Below, piece by piece: positions 23,275 through 33,738 of a stretch of 64,000 nucleotides of DNA. Below the pieces are notes generated by a model. That model searched no databases, was not told the DNA's origin, and saw nothing but the letters and a program-made list of their open reading frames with translations. The DNA is taken from contig OX393577.1 in assembly GCA_947652605.1 (NCBI GenBank), positions 52,848,108 through 52,912,107 of the forward strand. Direction: 5' to 3'. Each line of letters begins with the position of its first letter. Within the stretch, counting starts at the first letter, position 1. Source of the DNA: Elmis aenea (lineage: Eukaryota; Arthropoda; Insecta; Coleoptera; Elmidae). The position numbers were made by a program, and so were the translations under genes.

Positions 23275-23896
23275 CATGACCAAACGGCTAAACTTAAGGA
23301 GCATGTTCTTTGAGTCAATTTAAGCAAAAAATGTTATATAAACCATAGTCCAAAACTCGATGGTTATCGAGTTATAGACCTTTACACTTTATAAAAAAAG
23401 GTCAATTTTAACATAAAAAAATATGAAACAGCTTTTATCTTTTAAAATATTGATTTAACAACAAAATGTTTTTTTATAAAAGATGCATGGCTATCTTTCT
23501 TGCGCTTTATGGTATACTCGATTTTGTTTTGTTTTTTACGGTTTATTTGCTATGGCAACCAAATTAGTTATTTTAAATAAACCCCCTGTACATTATTACA
23601 TTTTTGGATTCCTCTTTCAATGTTCTTTATAAAATGTAAAAGGTCATATAGGCCTAGATAGCGATGCTTTTTTTATAAACAAACATTTTGTTGTTAAATC
23701 AATATCAAAATATTTTAGAAGATAAAAGCGGTATTTCATACTTTTTATGTTAAAATTGACCTTTTTTAATAAACTCTAAAGGTCTATAAGTCGATAACCA
23801 TCGAGTTTTGGACTATGGTTTATATAACAATTTTTGCTTAAATTGACTCAAGGAACATGCTCCTTAAGTTTAACCGTTTGGTCATGCAACACCCTG
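23275..23896. mobile_element. Long inverted-repeat (foldback) element, 622 bp
   Basis: The left arm begins CAGGATGTTGCATGACCAAA and the right arm ends TTTGGTCATGCAACACCCTG. The arms pair over nearly the whole element (for example CCAAAACTCGATGGTTATCG on the left, inverted at 23796-23815). The left flank is TA; the right is TT. No coding frame. The structure and ends fit the non-autonomous Tc1/mariner-like class confirmed elsewhere in this window by TA duplications. Confidence 0.85.
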
Positions 23897-23899
23897 TTT

Positions 23900-25205
23900 G
23901 ATAGTAATTAAGCTACATTTTACGAAAAAGTAGTTATGAAAAGAACAAACATTAAATCGAATGAAAACATTATTAAAAAGTGGTAAAAATAAACTTGTAG
24001 TGCTAGAAAAACTGAGGTTAGAATAATGGACAGAAAATGAACGTACTGTTCAATTAATTATCATAATTGAGTTTCATTGACATAAAAGAGCAAATATTGG
24101 TTTTTAGTTATGCACCATTGGTACTTGACAAGAGATTATTGCTTGGGGCATGTTGAGTTAAAATCACACAAATTGTAAAATACATCCATAAAACCTATTC
24201 AAAAGTAAATTATTTTCAGCCAGTTATAATAAATCTTAATAACTGAATGTATATCCAAGTTAACTTTAGGTTATAAGAACTCAAGTTTATTGTTAGTAGC
24301 TTTTTTATTTATCGATCATAAATATTAGTAATATTGACACAAATTAAGCATTAAATCGTGGTTTTATAAAGTTCTTTTGTATAGCTCCAATCTACTAAAT
24401 GTCACGTTGATAAAACCTTTGTTTATTTTTATAACTTTTTAGTTCTAATATTTAGCATAAACATTGGTACAAATGAAGCACTAAAGCACAATTTGAAATG
24501 TATTTAAAAAATGGGTCTTCCCAACTTAAAGTACATATGTTGTAATGTAATACATTGTAAAGGCACAAGTGAATCCTACCGAACGATTATCTTTTTTTGC
24601 TTGTATACTGGGAAAGCACTTCTTAGCTATTATTAACCCCTATTCTACAAGGATATAAAGACATCATTTCGATTTTTGGTGGGGTAAAACACACACACAT
24701 TTTTCAAAATTGTTATTTAAATTGTTTTTTGCATTAAAGCTTTCTAGATAAGTTGTTTATTGTCGGTTCTTTAGCTGTTGTTGCCTTAAAAATATAACTT
24801 TTTTTTTTTTAATCCATCAAAGCATCATGTATAACAAATTGCAATCCACCAAATATATTTTACAAAAACAGAAGCCAAATTCCTTCAATTATTTATTATG
24901 TCTAAGATGATTACTGTAGACTGTAAGATAAGCCATCATGTTTTGTAAAATAAACTCTACCTATAACATATTAAAATTTAAAAGAAATTCTTAAAGCTGT
25001 TTCTAAATGAGTTTTACAACAATTAGACAAAACTTAGCATATCTTGGATAATCCATAGTTTGAGAGATTTAAAACAAACAGAAGTATACCAAGAAAAATA
25101 AGCTCTACGAGATATTTTTTTAAATCGTAGGAGCCGTTTGAAAAAATTAAAAACATGATGAATTCCGTAATTTAAAATAATACAAAAAAATCGTATTAAG
25201 ATTTA
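23900..25205. other. AT-rich DNA, no gene seen
   Basis: No recognisable coding, RNA or paired-repeat feature. Confidence 0.45.
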
Positions 25206-25810
25206 TTATACAGGGTGTTTCTGAACGATGTAGCATAATTTCTACTGGTGAATCTACATTGAAGAATAGGACGATTTAGCCCATCATGCCTTATAGAAAG
25301 TTGCATTGTTGCTAAGTTATAGGCCTATGAAGATGGGATGAAAAATTGTTGTTTTATTGATAATCCAAGAACGCTTTGACCTACAACATTTATATTTGGC
25401 ACGTATTTTACAATAGGCAAGCGTGTTCTTATGCATAAGTTTGAGCGAAATTCCACCATAGGGGGAGCTACAATCGATAATAGCAGAAAAAAATCCTGCT
25501 GTACTTTTTTTGTCGTTCGTAATTTCAACTTTTTATTGTAACAGTCGGATAGGTAAGTCTAAAATGTACATTTTTAGTAACTTAAAGTTTTTTGATAGGA
25601 GCCACCGTTTAGGAGAAAAACTCGATTTTATTAAAATATAACTCTGAGATTTATTGAAAGTATGTATTTAACAAAACTAGTTTACTGTGAATTAACAAAC
25701 AAAACAAATGTAGTCAGATGTCATATTTCGTTTATTGTAACAATCATTTTTAGTTGTGTTAGTTATTTTTATGTTTTTTATTAAATATTTATTATGTCCA
25801 CTTTTATTTG

Positions 25811-25826
25811 TATAAAACATATATAT

Positions 25827-25858
<32 letters not shown>

Positions 25859-26180
25859 TTGCACGCCTATCTTACTCGCCTCCATACGTACAAAGGACGC
25901 ACAGGCCTCCACCTTAAGGGATCGATTAATCTGTGTGTATTCTGCAGAAAATAATTAAATAATGTAGCACTAATGCCGGTGGCAAAAGAGGGGAAAGGAT
26001 TTTTCATTTTTATTATATACAAAAAAAGTGATAAACACAAAATAGTAACTGAACTCCACTCATAGAATGGTTAAGTCGCCTCCGGAGTATATAAAACACT
26101 AAAGATGTATGTTAAAGTTGCCTCCAGCAACGTTGCCATCATTCTGCAAGCTTTAGTAGCATTGAGAAGCTATGTATCAT
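25811..26180. repeat. (AT)n run and left CGCCTCC cluster
   Basis: An AT dinucleotide run at about 25822-25858 is followed by CTTACTCGCCTCCATACGTA, then further GCCTCC motifs near 25904, 26077 and 26120. The inverted counterpart lies at 31661-31857. Function unknown. Confidence 0.7.
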
Positions 26181-26573
26181 ATCCCAATCGGTGAATATAT
26201 GCTTGACGCGCGAATTGTAAACAATCAAGTAGGTAGGTAATTTCGATTGTGATTGTTGGATAATTCGTGTCAATTAATAGTTTTGAACTATGTACGTAAT
26301 ATTTTATTTTAATAACGCACCGTAGGTCACGTATTTGTTAAACCTTCAACTGAACAAATTATATGCAAACTTTTTAGTGACAGTTATGTAAATTATAAAG
26401 GAGATATTTTAATTATACCGATTTTGACTTATCAATATTTTTACATACAGGATGTCTTTTTTTGATAGTATCAGGGATGGAATACGTAACGTAACGATAC
26501 CCGATAACGTTATAATAACGATTCAACTTTCATTTTTTATACAATAACGTAACGATATTTTTATAACGTTATA

Positions 26574-28766
26574 CAGGGTGGTGCTTTTTTCGATGCTCAC
26601 CATTGCTATCTTGGAAACGGTAAGAGATACAAGGTCGTTTAAATTAGAGAAAAGTTGTACATTTTTATGGCGATTAAAAATCTGACAAGAAGTCCTGGAT
26701 ATTTTGATTCGTTTTTGTTTTATTACAAAAAAACTGAAAAATGTGATTTTAGAAAAATATTATTATCTTCCCTACCACTGACTCTATTTCATTTAAACTT
26801 GGTCACTCTATGTTTTTGACCGTCCTGGGTTTGATGACGTCAACAGAAATTTTCTAAGCCTTCTAGATTTCAAGTTGCGATAGTCAACTTTTTTATTTCT
26901 TATGGCCGCCATATTGGATTTTTGCACCATCAGACAGACAAAAAAATTAGCTTTTCAAATTGGTAACCAAAATACCTTTTTTCTTTCAAAAAACTTGTTG
27001 AAATTTGAAAATTTGTATAAATAATCTGCAAAATCGAGAATGCTCTGAAAAACAATTGAAACTATGATATCAATAATAGTGACAGATTGCGTGCAAGTGA
27101 CGTACGTAGTTTCTTTATCGTCTTTTTTGATTATCAAGATGTTTACGAATGAAGAAAAGCAGGAAATGTATGATGTCTACATTCGAAACCGTAAAAACTC
27201 TCTTTAAGCGTCTGAAAATTACGCAAATTTATATCCAGAGAGAGAGAGCAACCCCACAGGACAATGTTTACGAGGATTTCAAGAAGTTTGGGTAATTATG
27301 GCATGTTTAAAAGACCGCGAGGGCCGTATAGGAAAAGGATTAATGTTAATGAAGTGAATGTGTTGGCTCAAAAAGCAATTAATCCAGAAAACTCCACCCG
27401 GAAAATTGCTTAAGAGTGTAGTATTTATGATGCATATGCCAGAAAAATAATAAAAAAACATAACTACCACGATTATAAATTCTCAAGGGTACAAACTCTT
27501 CATCCTGGTGATACTAACAGATGATTGAACTTTTGTTATTGGTTTCGGGAAAAACTGCAACAAGACCCACATTTTTCCAGAAAAATACTATGGACTGACG
27601 AGTCCTTATTCACAAACTCGGGAATGTTTAACAGGAAAAATGTTCATCATTACGCTACAGTGAATCCCCATTTAATAAGAGAGACTAGGCCGCAAATTCG
27701 ATATTGGCTGAACGTATGGGCTGGTCTTTAAGATAATACGATTCTGGGTCCCTTTTTCATCGATGGACATTTGGATGGGCCTGGATATTTAAGATTGTTG
27801 GAAACAAATTTAGAAGATATGTTACATGAATTGCCATTATTAACCATTCAAAATCTTCAATGGTTTCAGCAAGATGGAGCTGGTCCTCACAACACCCGAA
27901 TTGTAAGAGAATATTTAAATGCACGCTTTCAAAATTGGCTTGGTACGTTTGGTCCTGTTTATTGGCCTCCACGATCGCCATGTTTAACGCCCATGGATTA
28001 CTTTTTGTGGGGCAATGTAAAACATGTTGTTTATGCAACCCCCACGGATAACATTGAACATCTTCGTCGTAAAATAAAAAATGCATTTGACTCAATTCCG
28101 CGACAGACTATCCTAAAGGCAGTGGACGAAATGAATTTAAAAACTGACCTCTGTATAATACATAACGGCGGACACTTTGAACAGTTTAAATAATTACTTA
28201 TATCTGGTGTTTTAAATTTATTTTCAATTTGTTATCATTAGACCAATAAAATGTTCAGTCTTTTATTTATATCATAGTTTCAATTTGTTTTTCAGAGCAT
28301 TCTCGATTTTGTAGATTATTTATACAAATTTTCAAATTTCGACAAGTTTTTTGAAAGAAAAAAGGTATTTTGGTTACCAATTTGAAAAGCTAATTTTTTT
28401 GTCTGTCTGATGGTGCAAAAATCCAATATGGCGGCCATAAGAAATAAAAAAGTTGACTATCGCAACTTGAAATCTAGAAGGCTTAGAAAATTTCTGTTGA
28501 CGTCATCAAACCCAGGGCGGTCAAAAACATAAAATGACCAAGTTTAAATGAAATAGAGTCAGTGGTAGGGAAGATAATAATATTTTTCTAAAATCACATT
28601 TTTCAGTTTTTTTGTAATAAATCAAAAACGAATCAAAATATCTAGGATTTCTTTTCAGATTCTCAATCGCCATAAAAATGTGCAACTTTTCTCTAATTTA
28701 ACCGACCTTGTATCTCTTACCGTTTCCAAGATAGCAATGGTGAGCATCGAAAAAAGCACCACCCTG
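26574..28766 (+). mobile_element. DD41D-like Tc1/mariner element with about 500-bp terminal inverted repeats
   Basis: The ends CAGGGTGGTGCTTTTTTCGA are inverted and flanked by TA (26572-26573, 28767-28768). The inverted repeats extend to about 27073 on the left and 28267 on the right with only scattered differences. Between them lies a plus-strand transposase pseudogene. This copy links the CAGGGTG-ended foldback elements of the window to the Tc1/mariner superfamily, because it has the same type of ends and still contains the enzyme. Confidence 0.92.
27139..28193 (+). pseudogene. Tc1/mariner-like transposase, spacing near DD41D, broken
   Basis: The likely start is MFTNEEKQEMYDVYIRNRKN at 27139, just inside the left repeat; it stops after 22 codons (TAA 27205). 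A frameshift follows, after which a single frame runs from 27264 to 28193, interrupted by stops at 27411, 27522 and 27729. That frame has the N-terminal HTH-like part (RPRGPYRKRINVNEV), the first catalytic Asp in ILWTDESLF, the second in FQQDGAGPHNTRIVREYLN, and the third in WPPRSPCLTPMDYFLWG. Forty residues separate the last two Asp in this copy, close to the DD41D (rosa/Visitor-like) spacing. All three Asp survive, but one frameshift and four stops make the gene dead. Confidence 0.88.
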
Positions 28767-29001
28767 TATAACGTTATAATAACCGATAACGTTTCATTAA
28801 AAGTTATTTTATATCGTTATTTTCTATAAATTAAATTTTTATATGGCAATCTTTTTATTTTCAGAAGATATAATATTTTGTCTCTATTTTAAAAATTAAA
28901 ATGAAAATAATAATATCTCAACGTAATTTGTACTATTTTTTAAATTTACTTTTCAGATTCCAAAAATAATTTCAGAGTTACAACTAAAAATTATTTTTGT
29001 A

Positions 29002-29798
29002 CAGCATGTTTCTTAAATAATGCGAAAAAATTCTGGAGGTGATTCCTTATCGAAAATTAAGAGGGGTCTTTCATATAATTTTTTTTTCTCTAGGATCTCC
29101 TTTCGGAGATCGGTAAAATTGGGTTTTTAGTTTATTTCTCAAATTTGGGTTTATGTAGGAAAATGATATTTGGTAGATGTTTTATACTTATTAAAAGGTT
29201 TCCCATATTAATATTTTTAATCATTTCCCATCTTCACAGGGGGTTGAAAAGTGCGACCAATGTTGTTTTTTTTATTAGAACGTTTTGGCAGGTTGAAATC
29301 TAGCAATGTATTTTTTTTTTGAAAACTTGATTTATTTAGAAGTTTTTTTTTTCTTTAATTTTTTTCTTTAAACCTACAGTTTTTGTGAATGAATATGAAC
29401 CATCAAATATTCCAATATAAAACGATTCATTTTGGTGGTTACCATGGTTTGTTTATGTTGTAGGATTTACGAGAAAAACTAAAGAATAAAAAAATGTTCT
29501 AAATAAATTAAACTTACAAAAAAAAGTTTAAATCAACAGGGGTCGCACTTTTCAGCCCCCTGTGGAGGTGGGAGATGATTAAAAATATTACTATGGGAAA
29601 CCTTTTAATAAGTATAAAACATCTACCAAATATCATTATCTTACATTTATCTAAATTTGAGAAATAAAATGAAAACCTAATTTTACCGATCCCCTTTAGG
29701 GGAGACGTCTAAGAAAAAATTTTTATATAAAAACCCCACTTAATCTTCGATAAGGAATCACCTCCCGAATTTTTTCGCATTATTTAAGATAATTTATG
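29002..29798. mobile_element. Foldback TA-element nested in the hAT element, 797 bp
   Basis: The left arm TGTTTCTTAAATAATGCGAA and the right arm TTTTCGCATTATTTAAGAT are inverted; the arms also share GGTGATTCCTTATCGA and CATCTACCAAATATCAT. TA borders both sides (29000-29001, 29799-29800). It belongs to the same family as 34794-35911. There is no transposase. The last 10 bp of the right end have diverged from CACCCTG. Confidence 0.82.
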
Positions 29799-29918
29799 TA
29801 ACGTTATATAACATAACAATTCATTTTTTTAATGTTATTTATAACGTTATGTAACGAAAACCAATAATAAATAACGTTATTCAATAACGTAACGATTTAA
29901 AACGTTATTCCATCCCTG

Positions 29919-30322
29919 GATAGTATTATGAACAGCTAATCCCACTCAACATTTCTAATCTAATATTAAACAATTAAACAATTAAGAGAATTAAAAAAAA
30001 AGAAAAAATTTTTTCTTAAAAAACCAGATATATTAAAAAACGAATAACGTTTAATTACTAGTTAACTATTAAAAATATTTATTTAACAATAAAATAAATA
30101 ACTAACTAACTCTTATTTCATTCGGGTAAACTATCTCAAAAATTTCCATTTAATAAACCCTGATACACAAGGTACGAAAAATCAATTCTTCTTATAAACA
30201 TTTGAATTTTCAAAATATTTAAATTTTTAATCACTTTACTATAATTTTAAAATTTTTTTCTATCTAAATAACAAAACAAAAAAATCATTTAATTAAAACA
30301 AATAAAAATAAATTAAAAAATT
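29919..30322 (-). pseudogene. rrnL: Nuclear copy of mitochondrial rrnL (16S rRNA), 5' part
   Basis: Read on the minus strand this holds insect 16S signatures: GTACCTTGTGTATCAGGGTT, then TTTATTAAAT, then further along CGTTTTTTAATATATCTGG, all in the order of the 5' third of insect large-subunit mitochondrial rRNA. It joins trnV and rrnS in the ancestral arthropod order, so it came in as one piece of mtDNA. It is a nuclear mitochondrial segment (NUMT), not a working rRNA gene: the rest of rrnL is missing, and a hAT element sits immediately at its left edge. That left edge is uncertain and may continue a few bases at 26455-26471 across the hAT insertion. Confidence 0.85.
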
Positions 30323-30392
30323 CAAATTAAATTGAATTGCACAATTAATTTTTTAATGTAAATAAAAAAACTTTCTAACAAGCTCTAATCTG
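30323..30392 (-). pseudogene. trnV: Mitochondrial trnV copy within the NUMT
   Basis: Between the 16S and 12S copies, the minus strand reads CAGATTAGAGCTTGTTAG ... ATTTACATTAA ... TTGTGCAATTCAA. This is the layout of an insect mitochondrial tRNA-Val with anticodon TAC in the TTTACAT loop and acceptor halves CAGATTA/TAATTTG. It is about 70 nt, as expected. As part of a nuclear insertion it is unlikely to be used. Confidence 0.8.
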
Positions 30393-30692
30393 ATCATTCT
30401 AGGTACACTTTCCAGTACACCTACTTTATTACGACTTATCTCAAATTAAATGAGAGCGACAGGCGATATGTACATATTTTAGAGCTTAAATCAAACTGCT
30501 TAATTAAACATTTTTACTTTCAAATCCAATTTAATGATAAATATTTCAATTATTAAACCATTTAAATAAATTTATTGTAACCCATTTCTTCTTTAAATTT
30601 TTATTTTAAAAATTGAACATTAAAATTCTTATAAAATATTTAAAACAACGACGATATACAAATTATTAAAGTAAGTAAAGTAAATCTCGTCA
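30393..30692 (-). pseudogene. rrnS: Nuclear copy of mitochondrial rrnS (12S rRNA), 3' part
   Basis: The plus strand here is the complement of the 3' end of insect 12S rRNA. ACACTTTCCAGTACACCTAC and TTATTACGACTTATCTC complement the conserved GTCGTAA...GTACTGGAAAGTGT, GCGACAGGCGATATGTACAT complements the CGCCCGTCGC stretch, and ATTTATTGTAACCCATT complements the conserved GGGTTACAATAAAT. Similarity runs to about 30692 (AAGTAAAGTAAATCTCGT) and then stops. The order with trnV and rrnL is that of intact mtDNA. The central 12S landmark (complement of GGATTAGATACCCT) is absent, so this is a truncated copy. Confidence 0.93.
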
Positions 30693-31340
30693 AAAGTAAT
30701 GTTTAATTTTTAAATTACTACAAAAATTATTGTTCCTATTTCTTTTGAAAAGAAAAGTTAGTAACCCCTTCCACAAACTGATTTTTTTAAAATTCCAAGT
30801 TCCAATCTACATCACCTATTTCTTTTGTCAATAAATAATGACTATTACAGCAAAAGTTGTTTCATTTTATACCATAACATTTGAACAAATAAATTATAAT
30901 CATTTTACACAATTTTAGTATCACTTAGATCGGATGCTTCGAATTTTCTAACAAACCAATACATAAACAACAAATTGCATAAAAATTAACTAACATTTGA
31001 AGAGTTTCAACTCAAAACCCGCTTTAAATTTTTCACTAGTTTTTTTTAACTGTAGAAAAAATAATTTATATTATTTTTTTATTTAATTTAATAATCAAGT
31101 TCAGTAACGTTTTTAAATTAATACTTTATTACGAATATCTGGAAACAGAATTAAGATAAAATTCGTTTGTTTTCATCATCTAAATTGCAAATATTTATTA
31201 GCAGATTTTGGATCTAAAAAGTCACATAGCGGGCTTTAAATCTAGACACCTCATTTGTTAGATGTTAAAAGATTAATTTCTTATTAATTGCTCTAATTTG
31301 GAAGTTGTTTACTAAGGTTTAGTCGTTTTTAGTAAGTATT
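30693..31340. other. AT-rich DNA, no gene seen
   Basis: No mitochondrial similarity was recognised beyond 30692 and no other feature is supported. Confidence 0.4.
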
Positions 31341-31742
31341 GATCAATTTGCATCCAGAATATAATTTTGTGTGATACCACTAAGTCCTAATTTTAAATGT
31401 GCTCCCGCCACTTGTTTTACGCTATTCCACTTAAAACCCTCTTCAAACACCACAATGGTTATTTCTGATAAGCATACATACAAAATACTAGTGTGCCTCC
31501 TTGCGCGTTTGCCAAGTTTCGGACGCAAGAAAGTGTGTTGTGTGTGTGGAGGTCTGTCAGTCAAGCATGTCTATGGACATGTATATGTGTATTAGTTGGT
31601 GGCGCCACCTAATAACATTTCTGTTAACTCAAGTGTATAACTGTATATGTATAACCATCGAACTAGCCTCCACCATAAAATTCGCTATGCGCTTGTCCGT
31701 GATGTCTTTAAGCATTTAAATCACATATACACGGGGATACCT

Positions 31743-31857
31743 AGTCGCCTCCGATTTTACTTACTCGCCTCCGTTTTCGGAGGCGAGTAATACTTTTACA
31801 CGTATACATACGGAGGCAAGTTTGACGTTTTGCATATATATATATATATATATCGGT
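31743..31857. repeat. Right CGCCTCC cluster with a 13-bp-stem hairpin and (AT)n run
   Basis: TTACTCGCCTCCG (31761-31773), a TTTT loop and CGGAGGCGAGTAA (31778-31790) make a perfect palindrome. Further TCGCCTCC / GGAGGCAAG copies flank it at 31745 and 31811. An (AT)n run at about 31835-31853 abuts the LINE 3' end. It is the inverted counterpart of the cluster at 25811-26180. Confidence 0.8.
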
Positions 31858-32310
31858 TTATAACGTTCTCCGACGTTTTCCGATTTCCAGCTTCCATTTT
31901 TCTCGGTCATTCCATGTATCGTCTTCTAGTTCTCTCTCCCTGATGTCCTTATCTATGCCTTCTCTCCAACTTCTTCTTGGTCTGCCTGGTTTTCTTCTGC
32001 CTTTGGGCTGCCAGTTTAGAATTTGTTTAGGGATTCTATATTCCTCCATTCGCTGTACGTGTCCGTACCATATTAGTTGTTTATTTTTGATGTCATCCGT
32101 AATCGTATGTGTAATATGCATTATTTCCCTTATACGCTGGTTTGTTATTTTTTCTCTCCTTGATCTTCCTGCCGCTCTTCTCCAAAAATCCATTTCTGTT
32201 GCTTTCAATATATTCTCTGTTCTGTTTTTTAGCGGCCATACTTCTGAGCTGTAGGTTATAATGCTTTTTATTACTGTATTATAAATTAGTTTTTTATTTT
32301 CCTTTGTAAT
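31836..32310 (-). mobile_element. 5'-truncated RTE-like LINE with (AT)n tail
   Basis: Only the last part of the reverse-transcriptase protein and an (AT)n tail remain, on the minus strand. Truncation at the 5' end and a simple-repeat tail are usual for target-primed retrotransposition. The tail lies in the (AT)n run at about 31836-31857. No target duplication was fixed. The left coding boundary near 32310 is approximate. Confidence 0.75.
31858..32303 (-). pseudogene. LINE reverse transcriptase C-terminus
   Basis: The minus-strand frame reads through KITKENKKLIYNTVIKSII, TYSSEVWPLKNRTENILK, ATEMDFWRRAAGRSRREKI, then IWYGHVQRMEEYRIPKQI, GRRKPGRPRRSWREGIDKDI, and ends at 31858 after GKRRRTL. 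These are the standard C-terminal blocks of arthropod endonuclease/reverse-transcriptase LINEs (LYKTVI..YGSETW; RM.W.GHV.RM; GRP+.rW). The frame is open throughout, so decay is limited, but the endonuclease and the palm domain are gone by 5' truncation. Similar C-terminal blocks of another LINE occur at 51715-51954. Confidence 0.88.
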
Positions 32311-32799
32311 TTTTTTATATATTTTGTATAAAACATGATTTTGTTAAATAATTTCAATAAATCTTAGTTATATTTTAATAAAATCGAGTTTTTCTCCAAA
32401 ACGATGGCTCCTATCAAAAAACTTTAAGTTACTAAAAATGTACATTTTAGACTTACCTATCCGACTGTTTTAATAAAAAACTGAAATTACGAACTACAAA
32501 AAAAATACAGCAGGTTTTTTCTCTGCTATTATCGATTGTAGCGCCCCCTATGGTGGAATTTCTCTCAAACTTATGCATAAGAATACGCTTGCCTATTGTA
32601 GAATACGTGCCAAATATAAATGTTGTAGGTCAAAGCGTTCTTGATTTATCAATAAAACAACAATTTTTCATCCCCTCTTCATGGGGCTGTAACTTAGCAA
32701 CGATGCAACTTTCTATAAGGCATGATGGGCTAAATCGTCCTATTTTTCAATGTAGATTCACCAGCAGAAATTATGCTACATCGTTCAGAAACACCCTGT

Positions 32800-33584
32800 A
32801 TAACCTAACATACACTTTGTTACTTAAATGAAATATTTTTATATGTTAACGTTTTTCTATAAATTTTAAATACCATAAAAACTTTAAAAATCTGTATATT
32901 AGTTATTAATTGAGATATTAACCAAAGGCACGTAACTTGTAATATATTTTTGAAGGCTGTACCAATAAATAATTTCAAAAATGTATACACACGAACACCT
33001 ACAAACATACACTGACGCTATCGCGAAAATAGTTAAAAGACCTAAAAACGTTTGTCGAAATGTTGATTTCGAAAATTTTTGATGTTAATGGCCATTTAAA
33101 AACTATTATTATTAGCAAAGGTTCATTTTGTAAGCATTTCCCAACAAATGATATAGGTATTATTGAAAAGAGCTAAACCAATACCATCTTTTGTATCCTC
33201 GCTAGTAAGTGGGTTATAAAAAATCTATTTATTTGGCATGTAAAATTATCACAAACAATATAAAACAAAATAAAAAATTTATATGACTATTTCCCACATG
33301 TCATATAAACCAATCACTTTAATCAAATCATAGTCACGCCTTTATGTTATGACCAATCACGTTCATTTTTAAGCAGCATCGCCAAATCGACCCTAGGGAT
33401 GTTTTCACCGGCAAAAAAAGCGAAAACAACCCGTTTCCATAGCAACCTGGTTGTTTGTTTGGCTTGTTTACAGATGTTTGACATTTGTAAAGTATATTGA
33501 ATATTACAGTATTTAAATAATAAACGAAAATTGTCATTATTTTTGGTATCTTATTTGGGAAATAGTCTAAATCAAATATATTTC
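32800..33584. other. AT-rich DNA, no gene seen
   Basis: No supported feature. Confidence 0.4.
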
Positions 33585-33738
33585 GGAACATTATTTTGCA
33601 GGAAACATTTTAGCTCAAGTTTGTTGCTTATCTTATAGGTAACATCCTTCGAAGAAATAAATGAATGACAAAATCCCTCAGGATGTTACCAAAGCAACAA
33701 ACTTTTGTCAATACCGTTTCCGGCAAAATAATGTTTCC
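33585..33738. repeat. Inverted repeat, about 60-bp arms
   Basis: GGAACATTATTTTGCAGGAA ... GTTTGTTGC ... GGTAACATCCT on the left pairs with AGGATGTTACC ... GCAACAAAC ... TTCCGGCAAAATAATGTTTC on the right, with a spacer near 33655-33680. It could be a compact MITE or foldback element; no target duplication was fixed. Confidence 0.75.

Larger units (their letters stand above)
26472..29918. mobile_element. hAT element (TAACG-rich) with two nested TA-elements
   Basis: The ends CAGGGATGGAATACGTAACG and (reverse complement of the right end) CAGGGATGGAATAACG are terminal inverted repeats, and GATAGTAT at 26464-26471 and 29919-29926 is a perfect 8-bp duplication. Removing the nested elements 26574-28766 and 29002-29798 leaves about 0.46 kb, a typical MITE size, made largely of ATAACGTTA-like repeats. 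No hAT transposase is present. Confidence 0.9.
25211..32798. mobile_element. Very large inverted structure with CAGGGTGTTTCTGAACG ends
   Basis: The left arm (25211 to about 25680) and right arm (about 32335-32798) are inverted copies, both ending CAGGGTGTTTCTGAACGATG and both bordered by TA (25209-25210, 32799-32800). Inner flanks also resemble each other in inverted orientation: an (AT)n run next to clustered CGCCTCC motifs (25800-26125 and 31661-31857). Either this is one 7.6 kb element swollen by later insertions, or two solo copies in opposite orientation. The conceptual frames in the arms (25325-25528 minus, 32550-32831 plus) are mirror copies with no known domain. Confidence 0.6.

Noticed and set aside
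30323..30392. Functional tRNA-Val gene
   Set aside because: It is embedded in a nuclear mitochondrial segment with truncated rRNA neighbours on both sides.
31343..31719. Overlapping frames of 72-74 codons on both strands
   Set aside because: No domain, mutual overlap, and location inside the repeat-rich inner flank of the 25211-32798 structure.
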